The notes under the pieces: model-generated
Database searches by the model: none
The model's input: only the letters and a program-made list of their open reading frames with translations
Told to the model about the DNA's origin: nothing
Source of the DNA: Alphaproteobacteria bacterium
Lineage (GTDB): Bacteria > Pseudomonadota > Alphaproteobacteria > DSM-16000 > Inquilinaceae
Reading direction: 5' to 3'
Assembly: GCA_028277405.1 (NCBI GenBank)
Contig: JANQGH010000100.1
Location: 186,001 to 250,000, forward strand
Length of the DNA: 64,000 bases
Made by a program: the position numbers and the translations under genes
Shown here: positions 42,131 to 50,832 of the stretch, in pieces
How the letters are laid out: each line of letters opens with the position of its first letter
Numbering within the stretch: the stretch's first letter is position 1

Positions 42131-42529
42131 TTACGGAACCTGGGCCTCAAGCGCCTCCATATCCTCGTCCGAAAAGCGGAAATGGTGGCCGATCTCGTGG
42201 ATCACCACGTGGCGAACGATGCGGTCCAGCGCCTCGCCCGTGGCGTGCCAATAGGCCAGGATCGGCTTGCGGTAGAGAAAGATATGGTTGACGTCGTGGC
42301 GCACCACGAAGCCATCCTCTTCGCCGAACGGCACGCCGCTGTATAGGCCGAGCAGATCATACGGGCTCTCCAGCTCCATCTCCGCGACGGTTTCGGCATC
42401 CGGCAGATCGACCACATGCAGTGCGACGCCGTCGATCAGCTCGCCCACCGGTTCGGGCAGGGCCTTCAGGGCATCATGCGCCAGGGCCGTGAACTCGTCC
42501 AAGGACGGTTCGGCGTAGACCCCGGTCAA
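42131..42529 (-). CDS. Small zincin-type metallopeptidase family protein
   Basis: A 132-residue single-domain zincin. The metal motif is in IVIHEIGHHFRFSDEDMEAL-type sequence (HEIGHH, about residues 114-119). It is a family of small cytosolic proteins with unknown substrates. The start is a TTG at 42529; a longer N-terminus is not apparent. It is divergent to the pterin dehydratase gene. Confidence 0.8.
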   Translation of the reverse strand: MTGVYAEPSLDEFTALAHDALKALPEPVGELIDGVALHVVDLPDAETVAEMELESPYDLLGLYSGVPFGEEDGFVVRHDVNHIFLYRKPILAYWHATGEALDRIVRHVVIHEIGHHFRFSDEDMEALEAQVP

Positions 42530-42619
42530 TGTGATGCGCCCGCTTGACGGCGCGGCGCCGCGGCGTCATTTCCAGCAGCATCGAAAGTGCGAGAAGGCTG
42601 GACGAAAGGGCAGGCAGCG

Positions 42620-42907
42620 ATGACGGAAAAACTGGGCGAACCGGCGCGGGCGGCGGCAATCGGCACTCTGGAGGGCTGGCACGAGGTCGAGGGTCGCGAC
42701 GCCATATTCAAGACCTTTCAGTTCAAGGACTTCAACGCGGCCTTCGGCTTCATGGCGCGCGCCGCCCTGATGGCGGAAAAGATGGACCACCACCCGGAAT
42801 GGTTCAATGTCTACAATCGGGTCGAGGTCACCTTGACGACCCACGATGCCGGCGGCGTCAGCCAGAAGGACATCGATCTGGCGGCGTTCATGGACGGAGC
42901 GGCCTAA
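42620..42907 (+). CDS. phhB: 4a-hydroxytetrahydrobiopterin dehydratase
   Basis: A 95-residue pterin carbinolamine dehydratase. The conserved motif EKMDHHPEWFNVYNRVEVTL contains the two His and the Trp/Tyr of the active site, then TTHDAGGVSQKDID. ATG 42620 is preferred over the upstream frame. It recycles tetrahydrobiopterin formed by aromatic amino acid hydroxylases. It stands alone and converges with the SDR gene. Confidence 0.92.
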   Translation: MTEKLGEPARAAAIGTLEGWHEVEGRDAIFKTFQFKDFNAAFGFMARAALMAEKMDHHPEWFNVYNRVEVTLTTHDAGGVSQKDIDLAAFMDGAA

Positions 42908-42911
42908 GGTC

Positions 42912-43673
42912 CTATTTGGGCGCCAGCCGTACGGCACCATCCAACCGCACGACCTCGCCATTCAGCAGAACGTTGTCCACGATGGCCAGGACCAGCTTGG
43001 CGTACTCTTCCGGCTGACCCAAACGGTGCGGAAACAGGGTCGTGGCAACCAGGCTTTCCTTCACCTCGTCGGGCATGGTCAACAGCATCGGCGTCGCGAT
43101 CAGGCCGGGCGCGATCGTCATCACCCGGATACCGTGGCGGGCGAGTTCGCGGGCGGCGGGCACCGTCAGCCCGACCACGCCGCCCTTCGACGCGCTGTAG
43201 GCCGCCTGGCCAATCTGGCCCTCATAGGCCGCGACCGAGGCGGTGTTGATGATCAGGCCGCGTTCGTCGGTGTCCAGCGGGTCCAGTGCCGCCATTTCGG
43301 CCGCCGCGAGACGCATCATGCTGAAGGTGCCGATCAGATTGACCTGAATGGTGCGCTCGAAATCGGCCAGCGCCAACGGCCCTTCCCGGCCGACGATGCG
43401 GCCCGCCGTTGCGATCCCGGCGCAATTGACCAGCAGCCGCACCGGCCCATGGGCGTCGCGCGCCCGCTGAAACGCCGCGACCGCCGATGTTTCCTGACCG
43501 ACATCGGTCTCGATGCCGATGCCATCGATATCGCGCGCCACGCGGGCGGCCGCCGCGCCATCCAGATCGGCGATCGCGACCCGCGCGCCCGCCGCGGCCA
43601 AGGCGCGGGCGCTTGCCTCGCCCATTCCGGAGCCGCCCCCGGTAACCAGGGCCGCCAATCCACCAACCTTCAT
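42912..43673 (-). CDS. SDR dehydrogenase, 3-hydroxyacyl-CoA dehydrogenase type 2-like
   Basis: A 253-residue short-chain dehydrogenase. The NAD site is ALVTGGGSGMGEASARALAA, NCAGIATAG follows, and the catalytic Ser and YxxxK are in IINTASVAAYEGQIGQAAYS and ASKGG. PGLIATPM and LFPHRLGQPEEYAKLV match the HSD10/HADH2 group. It likely oxidises hydroxyacyl-CoA or related substrates in the cytoplasm. It begins about 80 bp from the divergent DUF3429 gene. Confidence 0.9.
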   Translation of the reverse strand: MKVGGLAALVTGGGSGMGEASARALAAAGARVAIADLDGAAAARVARDIDGIGIETDVGQETSAVAAFQRARDAHGPVRLLVNCAGIATAGRIVGREGPLALADFERTIQVNLIGTFSMMRLAAAEMAALDPLDTDERGLIINTASVAAYEGQIGQAAYSASKGGVVGLTVPAARELARHGIRVMTIAPGLIATPMLLTMPDEVKESLVATTLFPHRLGQPEEYAKLVLAIVDNVLLNGEVVRLDGAVRLAPK

Positions 43674-43754
43674 TGTCCCAGCGTCCGCCTGCCCCTAGTT
43701 TCCTTGCGGCAGTGGTAGCATGGACGATAAAAGGCGCCCAGACGAGACGGGCGA

Positions 43755-44330
43755 GTGGCGGTTGCAATGTTCAAAAATGTTCCAGCCTCGGCGCTTTTTT
43801 TGACGGCGCTTGGCCTGATCCCGCTCTACGGGTTCGCGCTGGCGATCTGGTTCATCGGGCTGAACGCGGACGGCCAGTTGACCGACGCTGCACGCGCCTG
43901 GATGGGCTTTCTGGTCAATGCCCAGCTCATCTACACCGCCCTGATCGCCAGCTTCCTGGGCGCCATCCATTGGGGCCTGGCCATGGCGAATATCGGCTGG
44001 GAACGGCAGATCCGCCCCGATCCGGAGCGGTGGGACGATGGCGGCCAGGGCACGCCACGCTACGAACCGGCCGTGCGCCAGATGCTGTACAGCGTGGCCC
44101 CGTGCCTCTTCGCCTGGGCCTTCGTCCTGATGTTCCAGTTTTTCTTCGTCGCCTGGCCGCCGCTGCTGCTGATGATGCTGCTCTTGCTCGGCGTCTATGT
44201 CGGCGACCGCAACGCGGTCAGGTACCGGCTGGCACCGCCTTGGTTCACGGAGCTTAGGGCGCCGGCGACGATCGCGGCCGAAGTGGCCCTTCTGATCACC
44301 TTGCTGGCGTCAACGCCGGCCACCAGATAG
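43755..44330 (+). CDS. DUF3429 membrane protein
   Basis: A 191-residue protein with four to five membrane helices. It shows the DUF3429 pattern: FLTALGLIPLYGFALAIWFI, AQLIYTALIASFLGAIHWGL and a Pro-rich loop before FAWAFVLMFQFFFVAWPPLL. The function is unknown. The start is GTG 43755 or ATG 43767. It converges with the methyltransferase gene. Confidence 0.8.
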   Translation: MAVAMFKNVPASALFLTALGLIPLYGFALAIWFIGLNADGQLTDAARAWMGFLVNAQLIYTALIASFLGAIHWGLAMANIGWERQIRPDPERWDDGGQGTPRYEPAVRQMLYSVAPCLFAWAFVLMFQFFFVAWPPLLLMMLLLLGVYVGDRNAVRYRLAPPWFTELRAPATIAAEVALLITLLASTPATR

Positions 44331-44334
44331 GCCG

Positions 44335-45201
44335 TCACCAATCGACCGCTGCCGGACCCGTCTTTTCCAACCAAAGGCTGGTCTCTCGCCCGCCGTCGAT
44401 GATCGGGATGCGGCCGGCGCCGCCGGCAGCCACCATCTCGGCCATCCTGGTGGCCACATAGTGGCTGGCGAACAGGGGGCGGAACCCGCCGGCGGCCAGC
44501 AAGGCGGCGACGACCTGCTGTTCGTTGTAGCCGCGCCACGCCCAGTCGGCGAAATAGTCGTCGGGCAGGCAGATGTCGTGGAAATGGACCAGCACGCCTT
44601 CCGGCAGGCAGGGCAGGACGCGGCCGACCAGCCAGTCCACATCCGTTCCCGGCTGGGCCAGATGGCTGGAGTCGATGAACAGAATGTCCCCTGCCTCCAA
44701 AGCCGCAAAGGGCTCAATCGGCGCGTCTTGCACTAGGCTGGGGACATGGTTCAGCGACAGGCGCGCGATGTCGGCACGCGGCGTGGGGTCGATCGCGGTG
44801 AAGTCGCACCCGATCTGGCCGTCGAACAGCGCGCGGACCATGAACCGGGTGGAGTGGCCGGAGCCGACCTCGACAATCCGGCGCGGCTGACACTGGCGCA
44901 CCATGACATAGGCGGCCGCACCGTCCAGCCGGCTGAACCAGCCCTGTTGCCAGCGCGGTTCCGGCGGCTCACCACCCAGGCCGACCAGCACATCGCTGAA
45001 ATCGTCGATTAGATCCAAAACGGCCGCGAACACGGGTTCGGCGGCATGAAACAGGGCTTCGAACGGCGCGTAGGACGGCACCTCTTTGGCAAGCTGATCG
45101 GCATGTCGATAGGGAATGAAAAAGCCCTGGGGCTTCAGCCCCAGCACCGTCGACAAGCCCATGCGCAGACGCCGAAACGAAGGTCCGTTGTTTTTCGTCA
45201 C
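44335..45201 (-). CDS. Class I SAM-dependent methyltransferase
   Basis: A 288-residue methyltransferase of the type with a long N-terminal part. The SAM motif is RRIVEVGSGHSTRFMVRALF (about residues 107-126), then FTAIDPTPRADI and GDILFIDSSHLAQPG. VLVHFHDICLPDDY ends the core and recalls Methyltransf_24 members that act on small or sugar acceptors. The target is unknown. Confidence 0.82.
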   Translation of the reverse strand: MTKNNGPSFRRLRMGLSTVLGLKPQGFFIPYRHADQLAKEVPSYAPFEALFHAAEPVFAAVLDLIDDFSDVLVGLGGEPPEPRWQQGWFSRLDGAAAYVMVRQCQPRRIVEVGSGHSTRFMVRALFDGQIGCDFTAIDPTPRADIARLSLNHVPSLVQDAPIEPFAALEAGDILFIDSSHLAQPGTDVDWLVGRVLPCLPEGVLVHFHDICLPDDYFADWAWRGYNEQQVVAALLAAGGFRPLFASHYVATRMAEMVAAGGAGRIPIIDGGRETSLWLEKTGPAAVDW

Positions 45202-45257
45202 TTTTTAGCCCCGGGGCCGCGAGCGCGGCCCAGCTTTGAAAACCCAACGTAGCCGAC

Positions 45258-46088
45258 TTACGGCACCAACTCCATGCCCTCGCGCGCGGCCACCGTGCCG
45301 GGTCTCGCCTCGGCCGCGGCCGCCTCGATGGCGAACATGCGCTCGTCGCTGTTCATCGGATTGTGATGAAACAGGACGACCTTTTCCACCCCGGCGGCAT
45401 CCGCAACCCTGATCGCCTCCTGCCACGTTGAGTGGCCCCAGCCGACATGACGCTCATATTCGTCGTCGGTGAACATGGCATCGTACACCATGATGTCGGC
45501 ATTGCGGCAAAAGTCGACGATCGTTTGGTCCAGCTCGCCTTTGCGGTGTTCGGTGTCGGTGATGATGCAGATCGACTTGTCGCCATGCTCGATCCGATAG
45601 CCGCAAGCGCCGTTCGGATGGTTCAGCCAGCAGGTTCTAAGCGTCACGCCGGGCACCGGCTCTTGCACCAGGCCACATTCGAAATCGTTGAACCGGCACG
45701 AACGGAAGACCTCGATCGGAACCGGGAAAAGGGGTGCCATCATCATATTGCACAGCACGGCCTTCAGGCTGCTGTCCGGCAAGAGGTGCCCGGCATAGAA
45801 GTGAACTTCCGTATCGGGCGCGTAGGCCGGGGCAAAAAACGGGATGCCGCAGATATGGTCCCAATGGGTGTGGGTGAAGAAAATCTTCACGTCCCGCCGC
45901 CCCTCGCGCAGCAGCTTGCGGCCCAGCCCCATCAAGCCGCTGCCGCCGTCGATGACCAGCACCTCGCGGCCGCATCTGATCTCAAAACATGTCGTATTGC
46001 CGCCAAACTGGACCGTGGTCGGGCCTGGCACGGCGATGCTGCCACGCGTGCCCCAAAACCTGATCGAGAAGACGTCCTGGTCGGTCAT
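45258..46088 (-). CDS. Metallo-beta-lactamase-fold hydrolase
   Basis: A 276-residue MBL-fold protein. The metal motif HxHxDH is in FFTHTHWDHICGIPFFAP; the last metal ligand is probably the His in WGHSTWQEAI, with Asp in IITDTEH. The N-terminus (FWGTRGSIAVPGPTTVQFGG) matches a phosphodiesterase-like branch of the family. It is cytosolic, without a signal peptide. The substrate is unknown. It lies 466 bp from the next real gene. Confidence 0.9.
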   Translation of the reverse strand: MTDQDVFSIRFWGTRGSIAVPGPTTVQFGGNTTCFEIRCGREVLVIDGGSGLMGLGRKLLREGRRDVKIFFTHTHWDHICGIPFFAPAYAPDTEVHFYAGHLLPDSSLKAVLCNMMMAPLFPVPIEVFRSCRFNDFECGLVQEPVPGVTLRTCWLNHPNGACGYRIEHGDKSICIITDTEHRKGELDQTIVDFCRNADIMVYDAMFTDDEYERHVGWGHSTWQEAIRVADAAGVEKVVLFHHNPMNSDERMFAIEAAAAEARPGTVAAREGMELVP

Positions 46089-46554
46089 CGCGCCTTCGGT
46101 GTTTGAACGCCGTTGGCCGACGAGTCTGGCAGTCGCCCATGACCGAGTCGAGCCAAAAGGATCGCTGCCGGACGAGGATGGCCGCCGCGCGCGTCACGCC
46201 CCGAAGCAGCGCTGAATGCGCCGGTTGTGGCGTGACGGAGGCCGCCGCGCTGACGGCGGTGAAAAATGGCCTTCCTCGTCAATGCCGCTGTCATCGGAGC
46301 GGCATGTCAGCGCACATGGCTGCAGGTCGAATACATTGGCAGATGGCCGGCCCCGGTTTTCCGTCGGCACGGTCGCTTTGTCGTTGCGTTTGTTCGCCCA
46401 AAAGAACGATTGCGGTCTTAGGCACAGAGATCAGCACGCAAACCAGGACGACCGCTGTGTCGGTCATCACAGCCCTGTGATCGCCCGTGAAGGCCCAGCC
46501 GAAGCCTGCGCGGATTGAAAAACCGATCCGTCCTGCCTGGTTTCACCCTGCATC
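46089..46554. other. Gene-free stretch between MBL hydrolase and response regulator
   Basis: The stretch has several short open frames on both strands, but none carries a recognisable motif, ribosome site or codon pattern like the neighbours. It contains the promoter of the MBL hydrolase gene at its left end. It is GC-rich and shows no RNA gene pattern I can identify. Confidence 0.6.
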
Positions 46555-47244
46555 TCAAGGAACCAGGCGATAGCCGCCGGGCTCCGTCACCAGGATCTGG
46601 GCGTTGGACGGCTCTTCCTCGATTTTCTGCCGCAACCGATAGACATGCGTTTCCAGCGTGTGGGTGGTCACGCCGGCATTGTAGCCCCAGACCTCGCCCA
46701 ACAGCACATCGCGGCCGACCACCTTCGGACCGATGCGGTAGAGATACTTCAAGATCGCCGTCTCCTTTTCGGTCAGGCGGATCTTGCGTTCCGTGTCCTT
46801 GTGGACCAGTTGCTTGGCCGCCGGCCGGAACGTGTAAGGGCCGATGGTAAAGACCGCGTCCTCGCTCTGCTCGAACTGGCGCAGCTGGGCACGCACCCGG
46901 GCCAGCAGCATGCCCAGCCGAAAGGGCTTCGTGACGTAATCATTGGCGCCGGAGTCCAGGCCCAGGATCTGGTCCGCATCGCTGTCGACACCGGTCAGCA
47001 TGATGATCGGACTGCGCACGCCGTTGCGACGCATCAGCTTGCACAGATCACGGCCATCCATGTCCGGCAGGCCGACGTCCAGGATGATGCAGTCGAAATG
47101 GGTGTCCTTGACGTGGGCGAGGCCTTGCGTGCCCGTCTCCGCCTCGACGGTCGTGAACTCTTCAAGAAGCTGGATCTGCTCGGCCAGAGACGCGCGCAGC
47201 GCATCATCATCATCGACCAGAAGGATTTTCTTAGCTGCCGTCAT
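46555..47244 (-). CDS. OmpR/PhoB-family response regulator
   Basis: A 229-residue two-domain regulator. The receiver domain has the acidic pair in ILLVDDDDALRASL, the phospho-acceptor Asp in CIILDVGLPDMDGRDLCKLM and the Thr/Lys switch in IIMLTG and DYVTKPF. The C-terminal winged helix has LTEKETAILKYLYRIG and VTTHTLETHVYRLRQKIE. ATG 47244 is preferred over the upstream frame. No partner kinase is adjacent, so it is probably an orphan or pairs with a distant kinase. Confidence 0.9.
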   Translation of the reverse strand: MTAAKKILLVDDDDALRASLAEQIQLLEEFTTVEAETGTQGLAHVKDTHFDCIILDVGLPDMDGRDLCKLMRRNGVRSPIIMLTGVDSDADQILGLDSGANDYVTKPFRLGMLLARVRAQLRQFEQSEDAVFTIGPYTFRPAAKQLVHKDTERKIRLTEKETAILKYLYRIGPKVVGRDVLLGEVWGYNAGVTTHTLETHVYRLRQKIEEEPSNAQILVTEPGGYRLVP

Positions 47245-47462
47245 CGCTCGATCTCTTCTTTCGATATCGTAACATGTCGGAGATATGTCCTTAGCCATTT
47301 CCAATAGCAGGCCCGCAGCCTGAACGAAACCTCGTCCCAAAAAACCGATCGATCACCGAGGAGTCCCCATGGCTATGCATTAGCAGGGTGGCAGGATTGC
47401 CATTGCCAAGCGGACCCCTAACGTCCCATCTAGGGAGTCCCAGTATCTCTGGCAATTGACCG

Positions 47463-48638
47463 ATGTCCCGAAACGACCAAGCACTCTCCAGTTCGGAGCC
47501 GCCAGGCGGCGTGCCGTCCCAGCGCTTCAGCCGCCAGGCGAGCCTTCGCGCCGTCGACCGCGCGACCGGCGATCTGCGCCGCGGCGACCCGGTGCTGGTA
47601 CGTCCGGATGTCGGGCCGGCGCTGTTGATCATGGCGGCGGAATCGGCCGCCGATCAGGGCCTGGACCGTATGATATCGCTCGGCGGCGGCGTGCCCTCCG
47701 TCATCTTGACCGGACAGCGGGCCGTCACATTGGGCCTGAGCATGAAGGCCGACGGCGTCCTGCTGCTCCGTCTGGCGAAACGGCCGGAAGCCGGCTGGAT
47801 ACGCGCCATGGCTGACCCGCTGGAGAGCGTGCCGGAGGGATCGCTGGATGGCGTGGAGGGCCCGCACTTCGACGAGGACAGCAAGACCGGGGCGGTGGCG
47901 GCGACACGATTGCTGAAGCTGGCGCGCCTGCTGCCGGCCGCCCTGGCCATCGAGGTCGAACGGCCGCTGGCCACCGACCGATTGGCGGCGAACAGCGACA
48001 TTCTCTCCGTCGCCGCCTTCGACATCGATCATTATCAGGCCCATGCCGCCCGCAGCCTTCGCCGGGTCGCGGATGCGCGCGTGCCTTTGGATGGTGCGGA
48101 AGTGACCGATATCGTCGCTTTTCGCCCGACCGACGGCGGTCAAGAGCATCTGGCCATCATCATCGGCACACCGGCGCCAGACCAACCGGTTTTGGTCCGC
48201 CTGCATTCGGAGTGCTTCACCGGCGACCTCTTGGGCAGCCTGCGCTGCGATTGTGGCCCGCAATTGCGCGGCGCGGTCAGCGAAATCGCCAAGCAGGGCG
48301 GCGGCATCCTTCTCTATCTGGCTCAGGAAGGCAGGGGGATCGGCCTGATCAACAAGCTGCGGGCCTACCAGCTACAGGATGCGGATTTCGACACCGTCGA
48401 TGCCAATGAGATGCTGGGCTATGACGCCGACGAGCGGCTGTACCTTCCGGCCGCTGAAATGCTGGGGCAGCTTGGCTTCAGCAGGGTGCGCCTGATGACC
48501 AACAATCCGGAGAAGGTCGGGGACTTGAACGCGATGGGCATCGACGTCGTGGAACGCGTGCCCCACATCTTTCCGGCCAATGGTCATAACGAGTTTTATC
48601 TGCGCACAAAGAAGCTGCGCACCGGGCACCTGATCTAG
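47463..48638 (+). CDS. ribA: GTP cyclohydrolase II with an N-terminal extension
   Basis: A 391-residue enzyme. The C-terminal about 200 residues are GTP cyclohydrolase II: zinc Cys in RLHSECFTGDLLGSLRCDCG, YLAQEGRGIGLINKLRAYQL and LMTNNPEKVGDL. The N-terminal about 180 residues (VDRATGDLRRGDPVLVRPDV and AADQGLDRMISLGGG) look like a diverged partner of the DHBP-synthase half of RibBA fusions, without its usual active-site strings. It makes the first intermediate of riboflavin synthesis. The enzyme half is certain; the N-terminal half is probably non-catalytic. Confidence 0.92.
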   Translation: MSRNDQALSSSEPPGGVPSQRFSRQASLRAVDRATGDLRRGDPVLVRPDVGPALLIMAAESAADQGLDRMISLGGGVPSVILTGQRAVTLGLSMKADGVLLLRLAKRPEAGWIRAMADPLESVPEGSLDGVEGPHFDEDSKTGAVAATRLLKLARLLPAALAIEVERPLATDRLAANSDILSVAAFDIDHYQAHAARSLRRVADARVPLDGAEVTDIVAFRPTDGGQEHLAIIIGTPAPDQPVLVRLHSECFTGDLLGSLRCDCGPQLRGAVSEIAKQGGGILLYLAQEGRGIGLINKLRAYQLQDADFDTVDANEMLGYDADERLYLPAAEMLGQLGFSRVRLMTNNPEKVGDLNAMGIDVVERVPHIFPANGHNEFYLRTKKLRTGHLI

Positions 48639-48653
48639 CTGGCTTGGGCCGCG

Positions 48654-49328
48654 CTATTGCCCGTCCGTGGGTCGCTCACCGAACACGGCGGAGCCGACCC
48701 GAACCTGGGTTGCGCCGTGCCGGATGGCGGTCTCGAAATCGCCGCTCATGCCCATCGACAGGGTTTTCAACCCATGGCGATCGGCCAGATCGGCCAGCAG
48801 GGCAAAGTGCGGCGCCGGCGCCTCGTCGATCGGCGGAATGCACATCAAGCCCTCAATCGGCAGGTCCAGTTCGTCGCGACATAACATCAGCAAGGTGTCG
48901 AGGTCGGCAGGGACGACGCCGGCCTTCTGCGGTTCCTCGCCCGTGTTCACCTGGATCAGACAGCGCGGCCGCTTGTCCGTTGCGGCCATTTCGCGCGCCA
49001 AGGCACGGGCGAGCTTTGGCCGGTCGATCGACTCGATAACGTCGAACAGCGCGACGGCCGGCTTCACCTTATTGGTCTGCAACGGGCCGATCAGATGCAG
49101 GATCAGGTCCGGATAAGCCGGCCGCAGCCCGGTCCAGCGCGCCTCGGCCTCCTGAACACGGTTTTCGCCGAACCGGCGGTGTCCGGCGTGCAGGGCAGCC
49201 TCGACCCGTTCCAGCGGTTGCTTCTTGCTGACCGCGACGAGGGCCACGGCGCCAGGGTCACGGCCAGCCTCGATGGCCGTCTTGTCGATGCGGTCTTGCA
49301 GGCGGGCAAGCGAGTCGGCGACTGTCAT
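48654..49328 (-). CDS. YggS-type PLP-binding protein (PLP homeostasis)
   Basis: A 224-residue alanine-racemase-fold protein. The PLP lysine is in VALVAVSKKQPLERVEAALH, followed by GHRRFGENRVQEAEARW and LHLIGPLQTNKVK. The C-terminus has LSMGMSGDFETAIRHGATQV and RVGSAVFGER. These proteins bind pyridoxal phosphate and affect its homeostasis and that of 2-oxo acids. ATG 49328 is preferred over the longer frame. It converges with ribA and is divergent to the cupin oxygenase. Confidence 0.93.
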   Translation of the reverse strand: MTVADSLARLQDRIDKTAIEAGRDPGAVALVAVSKKQPLERVEAALHAGHRRFGENRVQEAEARWTGLRPAYPDLILHLIGPLQTNKVKPAVALFDVIESIDRPKLARALAREMAATDKRPRCLIQVNTGEEPQKAGVVPADLDTLLMLCRDELDLPIEGLMCIPPIDEAPAPHFALLADLADRHGLKTLSMGMSGDFETAIRHGATQVRVGSAVFGERPTDGQ

Positions 49329-49432
49329 GGGTTTGAACCTGGCCAAAAGCCAAGCCTGTTGCAAGGCCGTCACGGCTGATCCAAAAAGAGCGCTAGCCGC
49401 CACAGCCCGCAGCCGGAACGACACGGATCGAC

Positions 49433-50623
49433 ATGGCCGACCGCATTTCCTCACTCGCCGAGATCCTCGCACCCATGAGCGAGGAGACCTTCATGCGTGA
49501 CTATTTCGGCCAGAAGCCCCTGCATCTTGAGGGGGCGGCAGAAAAGTTCCAGTCGGTCATGGACTGGCCGACCTTGACCGACCTGGTCAATCAGTCGGCC
49601 ATCTGGTCATCGAAGTCCCTGGCGCTGGTCATGGACGGGCGTCGGCTGGCGCCGGAAGAGTATTGCCGCCGGGACCTGTCGCGCCACGGCATGGAGCTGA
49701 TGATGGCCGATATGGGCCGGGTCAAGGGCTGGCTGGGCAAGGGCGCCTCGATGGTCTTGAACGAGATCGACCAGCTTACCCCGGGCCTGCGCGCGGCGGC
49801 CGGCGCGCTGGAACAGGCGCTGAACGGCAAGGCCCAGGGCAACCTTTATTGCTCCTGGAAGGCCCATCCCGCCTTCGGCTCGCACTTCGATACCCACGAC
49901 GTTTTCGCCATTCATGTCGCCGGCGAAAAGGTCTGGAACGTCTATCAGCGCCACTTCCTGGATCCGATCGCCCACCCCAGGTTCAAAAACCTAGATCACG
50001 CCTTCGACGAGGCCCATAAGGGCACGCTCGAACAGCAGGTCCGGCTGACGCCGGGCGACCTGCTCTACCTGCCTCGCGGCTATTATCACGATGCGTTGGC
50101 CGAAAGTGACGCGGCGGTGCATATCGCATTCGGCGTCACCTACCCGATCGGCCTGGATCTTATCGGGCCGCTGCATGCCAGGCTGGTCGAGGACGAGCTG
50201 TTCCGTGCGCGCCTGCCAGAAGGCGACCGGGACGCGCTCGGCCGCCATGTCGACGCTCTGGCGGAACGGCTGCGCGAACTGGCCAAGGAACCCGCGGTAG
50301 GCGACCAACTGTTTCGGGTTGCCCAGGACTTCCGCTACGACCGGACGGAGCTGTCGTTGCCAGACGATGGCGGGACCGGCAGCTCCTACCGCGTGGATTT
50401 GCCGGACATTCAGATTGCGACGGTTTCCGGCAAGCGGTGCATGGTGCGCAAACAGCAAGCAGTGCCAATTCCGGCCGGTCTGGAGCCCCCGATCGCTTGG
50501 GTATTGAAATCTAAGACTTTTCGGGAGAACGATTTGGCAAAAGCACACCCCGAGCTATCCGAACAGGCGCGTCAAGGGCTGCTGCAAAACCTTAGGAACA
50601 TGGAAGTGATCTCTGAAATCTAA
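49433..50623 (+). CDS. JmjC/cupin-domain oxygenase, ribosomal oxygenase-like
   Basis: A 396-residue cupin_4 protein. The iron site is in GSHFDTHDVFAIHVAGEKVW (HxD) with the distal His in GDLLYLPRGYYHDALAESDA. KVWNVYQRHFL is the family sheet strand. The family includes RoxA/YcfD and MINA/NO66, 2-oxoglutarate-dependent hydroxylases of ribosomal proteins. The C-terminal domain is winged-helix-like. It is alone in its direction, before the porin regulatory region. Confidence 0.88.
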   Translation: MADRISSLAEILAPMSEETFMRDYFGQKPLHLEGAAEKFQSVMDWPTLTDLVNQSAIWSSKSLALVMDGRRLAPEEYCRRDLSRHGMELMMADMGRVKGWLGKGASMVLNEIDQLTPGLRAAAGALEQALNGKAQGNLYCSWKAHPAFGSHFDTHDVFAIHVAGEKVWNVYQRHFLDPIAHPRFKNLDHAFDEAHKGTLEQQVRLTPGDLLYLPRGYYHDALAESDAAVHIAFGVTYPIGLDLIGPLHARLVEDELFRARLPEGDRDALGRHVDALAERLRELAKEPAVGDQLFRVAQDFRYDRTELSLPDDGGTGSSYRVDLPDIQIATVSGKRCMVRKQQAVPIPAGLEPPIAWVLKSKTFRENDLAKAHPELSEQARQGLLQNLRNMEVISEI

Positions 50624-50650
50624 GGATTTTGGTCGTATTGGGGCACAAAC

Positions 50651-50698
50651 TGTGGCCCATCGGCCACACTGCCAAACGAATGTGGCTTATCCGCCACT
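50651..50698. promoter_or_regulatory. Two CRP-like palindromes upstream of the porin gene
   Basis: TGTGGC-N6-GCCACA at 50651-50668 is a perfect inverted repeat, and TGTGGC-N6-GCCACT at 50681-50698 differs by one base. The centres are 30 bp apart, about three helical turns, in the same face. The layout (TGTG-N6-CACA-type) resembles CRP/FNR-family sites, though the half-site TGTGGC is not that of E. coli CRP. They lie about 140-180 bp before the porin ATG. Confidence 0.7.
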
Positions 50699-50832
50699 TT
50701 GCTTATTGTCGTCCGACGCTTCGGATGGGTATACGCTTAGTCAGGCTTTCGTGGTTGTCCGCGGCAGCCGCGTTTTAAAGCGATTCGCTTGTAACTCGGG
50801 GCCGGGCAACGGCCTTAAATGGAGGTTGAAGG

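Noticed and set aside
41677..42254. Plus-strand peptides with FIPARAGNG, SSPRVRGT and HPRACGE strings
   Set aside because: These are translations of the CRISPR repeats, a well-known source of false proteins.
46103..46518. Short frames in the 466-bp gap
   Set aside because: No motif, no ribosome site and no codon bias comparable with neighbours.
47245..47462. FMN riboswitch before ribA
   Set aside because: I looked for the conserved RFN-element strings in the 218-bp gap and did not find them. Absence cannot be proven by eye.
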